Assembly: GCA_905221605.1 (NCBI GenBank)
Contig: CAJNDS010002718.1
Coordinates: 60,001 to 124,000 of the forward strand
Source: Symbiodinium natans
Taxonomy: Eukaryota; Sar; Dinophyceae; Suessiales; Symbiodiniaceae
Direction: 5' to 3'
DNA: 64,000 bases
This document shows, piece after piece, positions 39,108-51,250 of this stretch. The position numbers and the translations under genes were made by a program. Numbering within the stretch: the stretch's first letter is position 1; each line of letters starts with the position of its first letter. The notes beneath the pieces were generated by a model that ran no database searches, had not been told where the DNA came from, and worked only from the letters and a program-made list of their open reading frames with translations.

Positions 39108-40362
39108 CTGCAGGAGCGCAATTCCTCAGTGTTTGAGGCTTTGAGAAATGGGATGCCGAGGGTGCGGTTTGGGGTTTGGGGTTGGGGGTTAAGGGTTAAG
39201 GGTTTAGGGTTTAGGGTTTAGGGATTTCAACTTTCAAGGTCCAAAACGGGGTGCAGGGTTTGGGCAGGGTGTAGTCTGGAAACCTGCTGTGGTGCTTCTG
39301 CACTGCTTGATTGAACCTTAAACCCCTTGATTATGACTAGTCCTAATTAAGGCTTTTCAACCCTAAACCCTCCATTTCCCTCAAACACTATAAACCCTTT
39401 GAACCTTCCAGGGCTTTAAGCTTGAAACCCCAGATAAACCCACAAAAACCCCTCTGCCAGCCCTATCTCTCTCAGCCCCACAGATCCGAAAACCACAAAC
39501 CCTGCACGCATAGACCCTATATATAATTCTTATCAACCCTTCAAGAACCCCTCAACCCTGCAAACCCTATATAAACCTAAGGACCGAGGCTCTTCCTTTG
39601 AAGTGGTCTTCTGGGTGCACCCCACAACCCTGCGCGTTGTCAGACTTGGGAAGCCAGAGCAATGCCGACACATTCCGCGCCAGCCTGTGGGGTTTAGGGT
39701 TTAGGGTTCAGGGTGGACATGGGGGGAGGACTAGGTTGGGGTAGGGCAGCTTACAGTTTGAAGATTACGTCGCCTTAGGGGCTAAAAGGGGCTAGTGTGT
39801 TGAAAAGATTTGCGGGATTTATAGGGGCTCCTTGTAGTGTTTAAACCCTAAACCCCAAACCATAAACCCTAAACCCTAAATCCTAAAGTTCTAGGCTTTG
39901 AACAGAAGGCTCATTGGGTTTCCGTCCACAGCGCCTCCTTCGGCTTCAGAGACATCCAGCTGAGCTGGCGTGTACAATTCACTTGCTCGGATGTTTGGTT
40001 ACGTACAGGGGTTTAGGGTTTAGGGTTTAGGGTTTAGGGTTTAGGGTTTAGGGTTTAGGGTTTAGGATTAAGGTTTAGGGTTTAGGGTTTAGGAGGACCT
40101 ACAGATCTCTCAAAACCCATGCTCAAGGATCGGCATTTTACATGTGCGCTGGATTTCGGGGTCCTGGAAGAGGTTGGCCCGGGTTGAGTTGCAGTCTTAG
40201 GATGTTGCAGCGTGCTTGTGGAAACCCACATCCTGACCCAAACCTTACCCCCCCCAAACCACCCAAGTCCTTCCTTCACCTGATAGATCCCTAACCCCTA
40301 ACCCGTAACCCCCAAACCCCTAAACCCTAAACCCTAGACCCTAAACCCTAAACCCAAAACCC
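39108..40362. other. Repeat-rich interval with one weak exon
   Basis: TTTAGGG units 39200-39225, 39684-39710 and 40010-40094; CCCTAAA-like text 39840-39890 and 40310-40360. A weak minus-strand exon-like stretch (LARNVSALLWLPKSDNAQ) lies at about 39690-39630 after a CCCACAG acceptor. Another region, 39920-39990, is open on both strands and unresolved. Confidence 0.35.
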
Positions 40363-40700
40363 TAATCCGAGCACCTGTTTTATTAATCCTCCCACATTTG
40401 AAGAATTGTTTTTCGCCGAGAAGCCCGCCGGAAGACTACTTTCCATTACGGTGGATTTCGTATGGGCCAATACCACCACATTTAAAGAAAATGGTTTCGA
40501 GGGTGTTCCAAAATCTGTCGGCAGGCTTCTTGTTTTGCTTGCTGAGCTGCGAAGCTACAGCACCTCAGGGATCTGCGGCCTATTGGTGTTATGGAGAATC
40601 AATACAGGACCCTGGTCTTACTATTGCGGAACCCGGCCTTTCTTATTGCTGTGGGGGGGGGGGGGTGGGGGGCCCCCCAATTAAACAGGTGCTCGGATTA
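40363..40700. mobile_element. 338-bp element with perfect 18-bp inverted repeats in a telomere-like tract
   Basis: TAATCCGAGCACCTGTTT at 40363-40380 is exactly inverted at 40683-40700. Both flanks are CCCTAAA-like (AAAACCC on the left, ACCCTAAACCC on the right), so it sits inside an interstitial telomere-like tract. Any target duplication is hidden by the repeat. The interior has a G run and no coding domain. MITE-like. Confidence 0.8.
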
Positions 40701-40919
40701 ACCCTAAACCCTCCTACACCCTGGACCTTTTGGAAGCCCCCGGGGAGCACCATGCACCAAAGCGCACTCATCCCCATAAACCGTGCCTGAGGCTAGTGAA
40801 GGTGTCGGTCAGTAGGACTTCCCACTCTGACGTCGCGCAGGGCTGAAAAAATGACAGGGGCGCATCAGCGACCACCTTGCAGGACGATCCCACTAACCCA
40901 AAATCAGGAAGAAAAGGGT

Positions 40920-41030
40920 AATACAGGGGTCGGATTAGCCATTCAATAGTACTCCCTTATGGCCTCTTTATAAAGCTTTTGAAAAAAAGAACCCCAAAAA
41001 CCCCATGCTGATTCTGAAGGCCCCTGTATT
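40920..41030. mobile_element. Short inverted-repeat element, family A, copy 3
   Basis: AATACAGGGG at 40920-40929 is perfectly inverted as CCCCTGTATT at 41021-41030. The ends extend imperfectly (AATACAGGGGTCGGA against AATACAGGGGCCTTCAGAA). 111 bp, non-coding. Confidence 0.7.
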
Positions 41031-44000
41031 CTGGAAGGACAGCTGGCGTCTCTGGCTTCAGGAACCGCGGCGCTGGCGCTTCTGGATGCTACAGATGTCT
41101 ACTATTTGCTTAAGACCCCCAAGGAAGAAAAAAACCAAGAATCCCTATATTTCCCTTGATAAGGAAGAATACTTCTTATTTTTTCGGGATTCTTAAGCAA
41201 TTAGTAGATGTCGCTAGCTACCCGGAAACTGTTCTCACCCTCGAGCCCTGGACCCCAAACCCCAACTTGGGAGCCAAAATCTGAAAGAATCACCCGTATC
41301 CCCCTTCTAAACGATAACAACGGCCCAGAGTACCCCACTCTAACTGTTTAGGCTCCGGAAGATGCTCTGTGCCCAGCCACCTCACCGCATCCACTCCATT
41401 TGTCCGCTGAGAGCACAGGCTGACTCCAGCTTCGCTCCGCGAAGAGGGCGACCAGCCATAGCCAAGCACAGCGCATGTTGCAGTAGGGATGTTTAGGGTT
41501 TGGGGTTTAGGGTTGTTTCATAGGGGGTTTCGGGTTGTTCGGGCCTGGGACCTCTGAAGTTGGTGAGTTTGGCTGTTGGAGGGGGTAGAGGGCGTAGGGT
41601 TGTGCGACAAGATTGGAGGCGTAGCGGCGTAGGGTGTGGGCCAAAACCTTGTCTCTTCTCCCCACGTCTACCTCTCAAATAGCTGCCAAGTTCAACAACG
41701 GCACTACTGCGACATGGGTGCCCTATCGGGTTCAGTTTGGGTTTAGGGTTTAGGGTTCAGGGAATGGGTGTAAGGGATTAGGGTTTAGGGGCTTGTGTTT
41801 TAGCAGGCACCTGGTGCGCTCAGCACTAAGCGTTCTAAACCCTAAGCTCATAAACCCGATTCGGCTACTGAGTAGGGCCATACTCATCACACATCTGGGA
41901 TTTTTCATAATTCGTGGACGCAGTTCGAGGAGAAGGTGTATTCTTGGCTACTTTAACTATATTCTGAGGAGAACACTGTCAATTATGTACGGTCCCGTGT
42001 TCTGCCTCGGGCACGACCTCCACAAGCTTAGCGGGGCTAAGCCCAACCTTTTTGACGGCATGTATCGTATACCCCTACAGGCGCTTAGAACGCAACTGCC
42101 CCTCCTTTCGACTCTACTTCTGAGGATCCGTTGAACAACCGGTATGCCCAAAAAAAGATAACGAAACACCTGGTGAAGCCGTTTGTGCATAGCGGCGAGA
42201 GACACAGAACCTTCTTAATCTAACTAGGCATCGTCATTGTTCTGAAGGATACGAGCACGAAACGCTGACCCTGCAACCAAGCCCAAGCCCTACTAAGCCT
42301 TAGCACCCCGGAAGCCTTAATAGCTCTACAAGGGTTTAGGGTTTAGGGTTTAGGGTTCAGGGTTTAGGGTTTAGGGTTTAGGGTTTCGGGGTAACATGCA
42401 CACCCACTCCCCAAAAGAATGAAAACGCACTCTCAAAGCGGGTAAAGAACATGAACGGCAGCTCGTTTCTATGGGAAGCGCTTGGGCATACATCAGTACT
42501 GCTCTGATGTTGCTTAGAATGGGTAGGCTGTGCTCTACAAAGGGCTCATCCCAGAAAGAACCGCTTCCTGTGCCCTTGCCTGCGGTCCACGACAGCGCCG
42601 ACGGATCCTGATTTGTGCTGCAACCCCAAACCCTAGCCACCTTTTAAAGCACTAGAAGCTTTATACATAAACCCTAACTCTATCTCCTGGAAATTTTGGG
42701 CTGATGCAGAAAATTCCAGCAGAAATTCGGAAGGCTAGGGTTGAGAGTTCAAGATTCGTGTAGGTTTAAGACTTAACGAAGAAGTTGATGTACACATGCG
42801 TGCAAGCGACCACCGCCCACCCCATCACCCACCCACCGACAGAGTGTAGGGTGGGACAACGACGCACTGTGGCAAGTGGCTCTTCAAGGCTACTGCTTGG
42901 CTTCGGCGCTTCATTCAGGGCTGAAGATTTGGGGTTCCATGCTTATGAACTGAGACGGACCCGGCATCCACCCACCTGCCTCCACCCCCCACCCGCCAAA
43001 CCCACACCCGCACCCACACCCACACCCAGACCCACACCCCCGACCACCCACCCCACACCCCACCCCCACACGCCCAGACTCCCAGATACCCAGACGCCCA
43101 GACACTCAGAGACACCCCGACACCCAGACACCCAGACCCCCAGACCCCCGCCCACCCACCCACCCACCCACCCACCAACAAAAAAAGAAAGTGCAAAACG
43201 AGCCAGGCCACGCAGCGGCTGTGGTGGGGCGCTCGCAGGTGCCGAAGGCAACAAGCGGTCCATGGCTATCCGGGCTTTCCGAGACCCAGATTCTTCGAAC
43301 CAAACTCGGCTGAGTTGGCAGTTGTGTGGGGTCTTAGTGCCAGTAACCATATTATACTAAGGGCACCCTCTCTTCGGTTGGTTACTTTTATAAGGACCCT
43401 AGAACCAAGAAAAGGGCAAAGGGTAGCGCTAGGCTACTAAGGGGTTTTGGGTAAAATAACGGGAAGCTTTGAACTGTAACCTCACAACTGTAACCTCACA
43501 ACTGTGCCCCTCCGAAGCGCTCGACACCCAAAACCCCCCGAAGCCTTTGACCCGAGCAGCCCAGAAAACTGGAGCTTCTAGGGCCTTCGAGGGGTTTAAA
43601 TAAGACTTCTGCTGACTCATCGCGATGAGGGTTCAGAGTTAAGGCCTTCTGGGTCCTAAGAATCTTTAAAGGCCTTAACACAATAAAGCTAGTCCCCATC
43701 ATCGCCGCTGATTAGCTGCGGTGCAGCTGTCGTTCTTCCTGGGTTGCTCACATCTTCAGCCTCGGAGTAAAATAGTTGGGTCGGGGCTTGAGAGTTTGGG
43801 GCTAATAAGGCATTGCCCTGTACAAACCCTAAACCCTAAACCCTAAACCCTAAACCATAAACCCTAACTTAGATTGTCTGCTTCTGCTCCTCTTCAGTGT
43901 GTGTTGGCTGTGCACTTTGGCACGTGTCGAGAAATGGGCATGTCCCGAGCGTGCCTCGGTTTGGAACAATACCCAAAAGCAAGCGTACCTTTGGCCTGGT

Positions 44001-44410
44001 TTGCGCATTAACTCCGTTTCAGGTGGAAGATCCACCGCGGAATTCTGTCATCGTCGGTGCAACCTCTGCTAAGCGAAACACACAACCGCGGACTCCCTAG
44101 ACCCTGAACCATATACCCTAAACCTTTCCCCGTGAAACGTCTACTTTTTCTAAGCCCTTCGAGAGTCAGCGCCTAAACGCAACCAACTGACAGACAGACC
44201 GCCACAATATGGTACAGACCTTAACTCCCGGATACTTGTGCCGGGCAGATCAAATAACAAGGACGCCCCCGTATTTTTCGGATCAGACAAGAGATTAAGA
44301 TGAAATCTGATATGGCTTCATACAAGTCTGCATGACGTATACTGAAGATACAGTAGAATGTTGGTTTGCTAGAGTCGGGGTTAGGGGTGCAGGGTAGGGT
44401 TTGGGGCGTC
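41031..44410. other. 3.4-kb interval without supported gene
   Basis: Contains TTTAGGG units at 41490-41515, 41738-41755 and 42330-42390, a C-rich minisatellite 42968-43180, and CCCTAAA units 43824-43865. Open frames at 41793-42134 (plus), 42371-42640 (minus) and 43897-44100 (plus) have no recognisable domain and no splice support. Confidence 0.4.
42968..43180. repeat. C-rich minisatellite
   Basis: Irregular CCCACACC, CACCCAGAC and CACCCACC units in sequence; minus reads Gly/Val/Trp strings that are repeat artefacts. Confidence 0.85.
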
Positions 44411-44419
44411 CTTATGGAG

Positions 44420-45084
44420 CTCGCGGGCCCATTGACCCAGCCAGCATCACCAACACCTTGCTTCGACAGATCGTTTGGTCACCTCTGTGATGATGCGCAG
44501 GGCATCTGAGCTGATGCATCTGCCAGCACGAATCCGCCAAAGAACCACGCGCGCGGTCGCGAGAGGCTAGCAACCCATTGCAGCGCCTGCAACTACGCAG
44601 CAGCCTGCTGCAAAAGGTCGCGGTCAGCTTTGCAGGTCCTCGCTGCGTCGACTGCATTCTTGGCATCCTACCGACGCCATTCGGTTCGGCTCTCAGTTTC
44701 TCCTGGCACCGAAGCCAGTCTTCCCAAAGCTATACAAAATATAGCTGGCACGAAGTAGGTACGTGCCCTCGCCCCGGCCTCCGTCAGCTTTCAGTCTTCG
44801 CATCTGCCAGAACTTCAGCCCTTGCAGCAACCATAGCAACCATATGCATACAAGCAGATTTTGCGATCTGATGTCCGGCCGTCTGGAATTCAGCCCGGAA
44901 AGCCTCCATCGCTCCACAACAGCAAAGAGTCGAACCCAACCGCTTCTTCTGGGACACCCAGTGTGGCCCTTTCTCCAAGCTCCTCGGCCCTTGCAGCCGA
45001 AAGCGGTCCACTGTGGCATGTTCTCCCAAGTCCTTGCGGACATGCCATGCTCTTGCCTGAGCTAAGAGTCGTTTCCGCCCTCAA
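44420..45084 (-). CDS. Candidate multi-exon gene, helical, unknown function
   Basis: Several minus-strand stretches are coding-like. About 45030-44785: RSLEKGPHWVSQKKRLGSTL and MEAFRAEFQTAGHQIAKSA followed by MVAARAEVLADAK. About 44670-44600: acceptor CGGTAG, reading DAKNAVDAARTCKADRDLLQ. About 44530-44450: SSDALRIITEVTKRSVEARC before a stop. They are helix-prone and Ala/Glu/Lys/Arg-rich. Exact splice sites and phases were not established and no family is recognised. Confidence 0.4.
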
Positions 45085-46554
45085 TCTTCCTCCACAACCC
45101 TCTGCACCTCAGCCCGAAACCCTGAGCCCAAAATGTATTGCAAGGGTCCTTGGAGCCTCCATCTGATACTCGCAGCGGCCTTTGAGCACCAACGGAGAGG
45201 AGGTGTGCAGGCAGCCGGCCCGGTCAGCGAAACAGCCCGATCCAGTGGCCGTTGGCGGGCCTCGTGAGGGGCCTTTGGGGTTTATGGTGTCTATATAGTG
45301 TTTAGGTTTAGGGCTTTAGAGGGATGGGTTTGGGGGTTTAGGGGTTTAGGGTTTTAAATTGCAGAGAGCTGACAGCAACAGCTTCTAAGCCTGCAAGGAT
45401 TCGAGGGGGCTTGGGACTTCAGGGCACGGCCTTGACGAGCCTTCAGAAGCTTCAAACGTGGGATGCCTACGCAAGGAATTATGGAGACGACAACTTGCAA
45501 GACCCATCCCAACCCCAAAACCATAAACCCTAAACCCAAAACCCTAAACCCAAACCGGCTGGAAGAAGATCCAAACTGTGGGAGACACACACACACACAC
45601 ACCCGTAGAGAGAAGCATCAGTCTAAACCCTTGGACCTTAAGGGTGCAGGGCTTTTCGGGTTTCAGGTTCAGGGTTCAAGGGGTTCCTGAACCCAAGACC
45701 GAGAAGCGAGAGAGAGAGAGAGAGTTCGTAAACTACAGAGTTTGGGTTGAGGGACGGGGCTTCAAAAGCGGGGATTCAGAATGTACGGCAGGGCCAGGCT
45801 TTCTGGGCCAGCTGCGCTTCTTTCCCGAGAGCTTTATGACATTGATGTTATGTTTTCTATGATCTTTATTGTTCTGATACATACTGCACGATACTACATC
45901 TTTCATATTAAAGTCTGCTACAGCGTCATGCAAAAAAGCAGCCCCAAGCCCCGGCAACCCCAGACCCCAAAACAAGTTGACCCCCGAGCCTGGCCATGAA
46001 CCCGACCAACGCCCAGTGAGGCGCAGCAGTTCTTGTCCAAGGCACCGAGAGCACGGAAGGAGAGGAAAAATCCTTGATCCTCAGTGGCTCAAGGGCTGGG
46101 AGTTGGGGGATTGCAAACATCGCTACGACCCTTCAATTAGGTACTGCCCAAAGCCCACGGCTCTGAAGCCTCCCCAAACATGGCTTCGTTTGTCGTGCCA
46201 ATTTACAGAATGCTGCTAGCACCCTAAACTCCAAATCCTAAACCATATGCTCCAGGGTGTCTGGGTCAAAAGTACTACGGCGACAGAAAGCTCAGAGCGA
46301 CTTGACACACTTCGGTGTAAAGAGTGTCACTTGCGGCCATCTACCCTAAACCCAAAACCCTCAAAACCCTATACCCTGCAACAATCCCTCATCACCAGGG
46401 TATTCTGCCAACGTCGTGCCCGAAACTTTTAGGGAACAGTGATCATCATGGGTTTTAGGGTTTAGGGCAGAGGGTGTAGGTTCCGGGTTTTAAGTTCTTT
46501 TTATGGTTAAGGGTATGGGCTTTAGGTTTAAGGTTTAGGGTTTAGGGTTTAGGG
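45085..46554. other. Interval without supported gene
   Basis: CCCTAAA text at 45518-45555, (CA)n at 45585-45602, (GA)n at 45705-45724, degenerate telomere-like text 46440-46555. A short NGHWIGLFR string near 45260-45235 on minus is exon-like but isolated. Confidence 0.4.
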
Positions 46555-46650
46555 TCAAGTAAGAAGAATTTGTCGGGCGACAGTCCCGTCTCATCGCACA
46601 GCTGCTCGCACAGTAACGGCAACACTTTGAGGGGCGTCAGCGTCTTCGAC
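46555..46650 (-). CDS. Candidate exon, unknown protein
   Basis: Minus: acceptor GTGACAG|GTCGAAG, then SKTLTPLKVLPLLCEQLCDE and TGLSPDKFFLLDP running to CCCTAAA text. Coding-like, no family. Here CCCTAAA on the coding strand follows the exon, opposite to the usual arrangement. Confidence 0.45.
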
Positions 46651-47811
46651 CTGTCACGCTGCTACAACAGGCACTGTCATTATCCCCCCTATACATACTA
46701 ATATATGTATATCTGTATGTATATGAATGTATTATTCGTCATACACCACATTCATAAAAAAAAAAAAAAAAGTAGAAAGCTACATCAACAGATAAAGGAA
46801 ACATCAAAAATATATTTGTATGTGTATATATATATATATATATGAATCTCCAAATAATAACAGTTGCTAGCAGCTGGAGAACAGACAAACATGGGATCAG
46901 TCGTCGGGATGAGTGATGTCGGGCCTTGGAGTGTAGCCGAAATGCCGTAAGAAGCTTTATCCAAGCACAAAGATCCCAAACACGCTAAGATCCAACCACA
47001 TTCTTGCAGGACCGAATTGCAACAATAGCCACAAAACACTAACAAAAGCCAAAAAGTGCTAACAAACACCTGAATCCCAAACCCAACCCACGGCGCTGCC
47101 TGAGGGATGTGTCTTGGCGGAGACAAAGGCTCCGGACTCGGCCACACCTGAGACGCCTGGGTCGAGTGAGGGGATGCCAGATTTACAGATGTTCTACAAT
47201 TCTCGGTCTCCAAAGTCCCCTGGAAATGAGGGCTTATGGGCAATGCAAGAGTTCGGGGTATTTTGGATTGATGAAAGCTTGGCCGGCCTTAACTTTTGTT
47301 GGAGGCAGGTGGGTGGGGCACGGGGATTTGGGGACTTGCAGGCGACGCAACCCATGTGCCCGACAGAAGTCGTCATAGCTTGTGAACATGCTGCCGGTAA
47401 CTCCTGCCCTCTATGTCACTTCTTAACTCCGATGACGAACTCTCTGCCGGAAAGTCAGAACCTTCACAAAACAAACGGCAGCACAAGAATGATAATGCCT
47501 CCTCACTTCTGAGTTGTGTTGTTACCTGGTAGAAGATGGCGACCTGAGCCCCTGAGCCTAAACCCTGAACCCGAAGCTTGCTCAGCTCAGCTCTGGAAGT
47601 CAGAGGCTCGTCTGTGACGCTGATGAAGTTCCAAACACCCTAAATTCGATCCTCAATGAAGTTTAGGGTTTAGGGCCTCATTAGATGGGGTTCTTAAGAA
47701 CCCCTAATCATCAATGATGTTCTTCCCTGGAGCCCTCCCCACAGCCTTCAGGGGCTTTGGCAGGGAGAGCCACCGCTGCTTGACACACGCGGTACAGAGG
47801 CACGCCTCGAG

Positions 47812-47955
47812 GTTTAGGGTTTAAGGGTTTGGGGTTTAGGGTTTGGGGTTTAGGGTTTAGGGTTTAGGGTTTAGGGTTTAGGGTTTAGGGTTTAGGGTTT
47901 GGGGTTTGGGGTTTGGGGTTTGGGGTTTAGGGTTTAGGGTTTAGGGTTTAGGGAG
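47812..47955. repeat. TTTAGGG array with TTTGGGG block
   Basis: About 20 G-rich units; a block of TTTGGGG units near 47898-47930. Confidence 0.95.
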
Positions 47956-48289
47956 TCGCTGTGGTCTTCGTGTCGAAGGTGCCACGGAAAAAAAACTCAG
48001 CCCTTATGATGCTTTACATGGGTTCTTTTGGGTGTTAGGAGTTTCTGGTCAGGGTTTTGGGTTTGATCCTGTGAGATCGCTGGAATGCGTATGAAGGACG
48101 ATGGCTCTTGAAACCCACAAGGGTTTGGGTTCAAGCTTCAAGGGTCCAACTCAACTGGCCAGAGGAGACCTACCTATTGTCCCTTGAAACTTAAAACATC
48201 CACGGGAAGAGGTTCAAAAGGGATGGGAAGCTCCCAGAACAGCCAACATCTGAGCTACAGATCCATAAGCCAAAGCAAAAACAGCTGTC

Positions 48290-48600
48290 CCTAAACCCTA
48301 ACCCTAAACCCTAAACCCTAATTAAACCCTAAACCCTAAACCCTAAACCCTAAACCCTAAACCCTAAACCCTAAACCCTAAACCCTAAACCCTAAGCATT
48401 CGTGGGGGTTTGTGGCGAGGAGTGCTGTCAACACAGACCTTTCAAGCCCCTACTTTAAGCGCTGCAGGGTGCAGTTCTCAGACTCCTCATCGTAAACAGT
48501 ACTCCCCAAACCATAAGCCCGAGTGTTTTGGGTGCCAAATGCCCTAAACCCTAAACCCTAAACCCTAAACCCTAAACCCTAAACCCTAAACCCTAAACCC
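48290..48600. repeat. CCCTAAA arrays, two blocks
   Basis: 48290-48395 (with one ATTAAACC interruption) and 48541-48600, separated by about 145 bp of unique sequence. Confidence 0.95.
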
Positions 48601-48612
48601 TTGCCCCCCCCT

Positions 48613-48689
48613 TCACTTGGGGCGGGAAGCCAGGACGGGCATGAGGATAAGCAGCACCACGACCAAGAAGGAGGAGTGGTCGCGCTCCC
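48613..48689 (-). CDS. Candidate terminal exon encoding a membrane segment
   Basis: Minus: acceptor TGAGACAG, then ERDHSSFLVVVLLILMPVLA and SRPK before a TGA at 48613. A single hydrophobic helix near the C-terminus would fit a tail-anchored or type I membrane protein. CCCTAAA array immediately left on plus, TTTAGGG-like text to the right. Confidence 0.45.
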
Positions 48690-50983
48690 CTGTCTCAGTC
48701 CCCAAGCCCAGGACCCCGGAGCCCGGAACCCGAAACTCTACAAGGGTGTAGGGTTTCGGGTTCAGGGCAGCCCATACGAGGTTTGAGATGCGAAGCTTCT
48801 CTAGAGGGGGTTGTGGGCTTGAAGGGCCGTTGTCGAGTTGAGCTTAGTGAGCGAAGGTTCAGGATTAGCTTTGAACGAAAATCAGAGCGAACTTCTTAGT
48901 GAACCGGAATTGGTCAGTGGCGCAACCCTGAACACCCGAAACCCCCAAAACCTAAAGCCCTGGAACCCCAAAAGTCTAAACCCCACAAAGAGGAAGCCCA
49001 AGACCTAAATCTTGCTAGTGAGAGCTGTAGGGCGCAGTGCTCAGAAGCAGGTGCATGTAGCGCAACGACTTTGTGAAACTCCAAACCCTAGTCTCGAAAT
49101 TCAACACTCTAAGCTGAAAATTGAACATGTTGAGTCTAACCTGACCCCCTTGCTCCGTGTCTATGCTCTAATCCTAAACTACGTTTAGTAATCTTCAACC
49201 ACTCCACGCTCCTAAGCCCTAACCTCCATAATTAGTGCAAACTCTAGACCGTCACCCTAACGATAAAACCTGTAGCCCCAAACCCCAAACCCCAAACCCT
49301 AAACCCCAAACCCTAAACCCGAAACACTAAACCCTAAACACGTCCAAGCTGGCCTTGCACAGTCGAGGGTGCCAGATCAAAAGTCGAGGCCTCGAGTGTC
49401 ACGCTGCGGGATGAGTGTTTGCGGGCTTAGGTTGAGGGTTTAGGGCTTGGGATTTGGGGTTTAGGGTTTGTTTAGGGCTTGGGGTTTGCGTGCTTAGGTT
49501 GAGGGTTTGGGGCTTAGGGTTTGGGATTTGGGGCTTAGGGCGGTTGGTTTGAGGGCTGTAGGGCTTTTTAAGGGTTTCGGGCTAGGGTTTCAGGTAATTC
49601 CAGGGCTTTAGAGCTTTAAGGGCTTAGGGTCTAAATTTTCTTTGGTCCCCATTTAGGGCACCAGTGTTTCAAAGAGCGGAGGGCTGAAGCAAGGCTGTCA
49701 GGGTTTAGGGTTTAGGGGGGTACGGGATGTTAAGGGTTGCGTCCGCTTTAGGGCTTCAGGGCTTAGGGATTATAGGTGTTATACAGGGCCCTAAACCCTA
49801 AACCCTAAACCCTAAACCCTAAACCCTAAACCCTAAACCCTAAACCCTATACCCTATAAACCCTAAACCCTAAACCCTAAACAGGGCTTTTGGGGGTCTT
49901 AGGGCTTATAAGCCCTTCTGAGGTCATGCTGTGCCCATTCTGTGCAGCCCTATTCCCCCGATCGCTTTTGATGTGTAGGTTCAGGGATTAGGGTTTAGGG
50001 TTTGGGGTTTGGGGTTGGGGTTTGGGGTTTGGGGTTTAGCGCAATAGGGGGGCCGAGGGCCCTTTGTCACCTTTTGGGCTCTCAAACCCATAAGTTAGGG
50101 GCCTTGAGAATTAGATTGGGGTTTCGGGGTAGGGGGGGGGGGGGGGGGGGGGAGTTGTTGTAGTATACTTATAGTTGATATAGGGACCATAGTGGAATAC
50201 TATTGGCAATTATTCCGACCCCTGTATTCGACCACAAACCTTGCGAAGGAGGAGGATTTTTCCCAAAACCCTAAACCCTAAACCCAAACCCAAGACCCAA
50301 AACCCTACACCCTAAGCCCCAGGTGCTGCGTACATGTTGGTCGCTTGGTGGGTGGTGGAGAGCCTGAGCTGAACTTGCACGGAAGGGATGTTGGGCTGTT
50401 AGGGCTTCTGAGGAGTTTAGGGTTTAGGGTTTAGGGTTTAGGGTTCAGGGTTTAGGGTTTAGGCTTTGGGGTTTAGGGTTTAGAGTTTAGGGTTCAGGGT
50501 GCAGGGTTTAGGGTTTATAGGGATTAGGGTTTCGGGTTTAGGGGTTTTAGGGGCAGTTCTAGGGCCTGTTCTGAAATTTCGGTGTGGGTTCGTAGGGGGG
50601 GCGCTTGGGGTTTATCGACCCTAGGGATGATGTACCCCTATGACGCTTCCTTAGTATACTCCAAAACTGGCCCTCGCATTCCCTAATGAGGAGCTTAGGG
50701 TCCCCAAACCCAGGGGGGGGGGGGGTAACCCTGGGGGTCCAAAGTAGAACCCCATGACTTTAGGGTTGCAATTTCAAGGGTTGCCGTTTTGGGGGGTTCT
50801 GGCGTTTGGGGCAACCTCGCGGCCTTTTGCGGCCTGTGAAAACCCCTGGCAAACGTTGCTAGCTGATTCCAAACCCGCGCCTCAAGAAGCCCGGAAGAAT
50901 ACAACTTGTGCAAACCTGACTCCTGAATAATAGACCCTAAACCCTAAACCCTGAACCCTAAACCCTAAATCCTAAACCCTAAC
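48690..50983. other. 2.3-kb interval without supported gene
   Basis: Telomere-like tracts at 49275-49340 (C-rich), 49435-49540 (G-rich, degenerate), 49794-49885 (C-rich), 49990-50040 (TTTGGGG-rich), 50413-50545 (G-rich) and 50935-50980 (C-rich). G tracts at 50131-50152 and 50707-50725. A family A fragment lies at 50150-50228. Confidence 0.45.
50150..50228. mobile_element. Short inverted-repeat element, family A, partial copy
   Basis: Right half only: GATATAGGGACCATAGTGGA, ATACTATTGGCAATTATTCC, GACCCCTGTATT. It abuts a long G tract on its left. Confidence 0.55.
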
Positions 50984-51057
50984 TCCTGCTGGAGAAGCTG
51001 GCGAGTGAAGCCCATCACCAGATTTGGCACATGGCCGGATGAGTTGGCGAGGAGATC
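50984..51057 (-). CDS. Candidate exon, unknown protein
   Basis: Minus: acceptor ACGCCCAG, reading DLLANSSGHVPNLVMGFTRQ then LLQQ, donor GGA|GTTAGGG. It lies just beyond the stop of the ADP-ribosyltransferase gene on the same strand, but I have no evidence it belongs to it. Confidence 0.4.
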
Positions 51058-51250
51058 CTGGGCGTAAGAGGGTTGACTAAACCCAAAACCCTAAGCCCTA
51101 AACCCTGAACCCCAAACCCTAAACCGACCTCGGGTTCAAGCTTTCTGCACCAAAAGGCGGCTTGTTGAAACTCGAGCTGCTGTGCTCCTGGCAATCCTTT
51201 GAGGATGCCGGATTTTGAGATCGTGCGACCAGATTCTAGGCTGTTCTAGT

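Larger units (their letters stand above)
46651..48612. other. Repeat-rich interval
   Basis: Poly(A) 46757-46772 and (TA)n 46826-46842 precede open frames at 46785-47243 and 47114-47512 without recognisable content. A plus-strand exon-like piece lies at about 47743-47811 (acceptor CCCCACAG, reading LQGLWQGEPPLLDTRG, donor GAG|GTTTAGGG). Arrays: TTTAGGG 47812-47955; CCCTAAA 48290-48395 and 48541-48600. Confidence 0.4.

Noticed and set aside
41793-42205. Possible structural RNA or organelle-derived fragment near 42 kb
   Set aside because: The composition drew attention, but I could not match any rRNA, tRNA or organelle gene by eye.
42785-43360. A plus-strand Pro/Thr-rich 191-codon frame
   Set aside because: Most of it is the C-rich minisatellite; no domain or splice context supports it.
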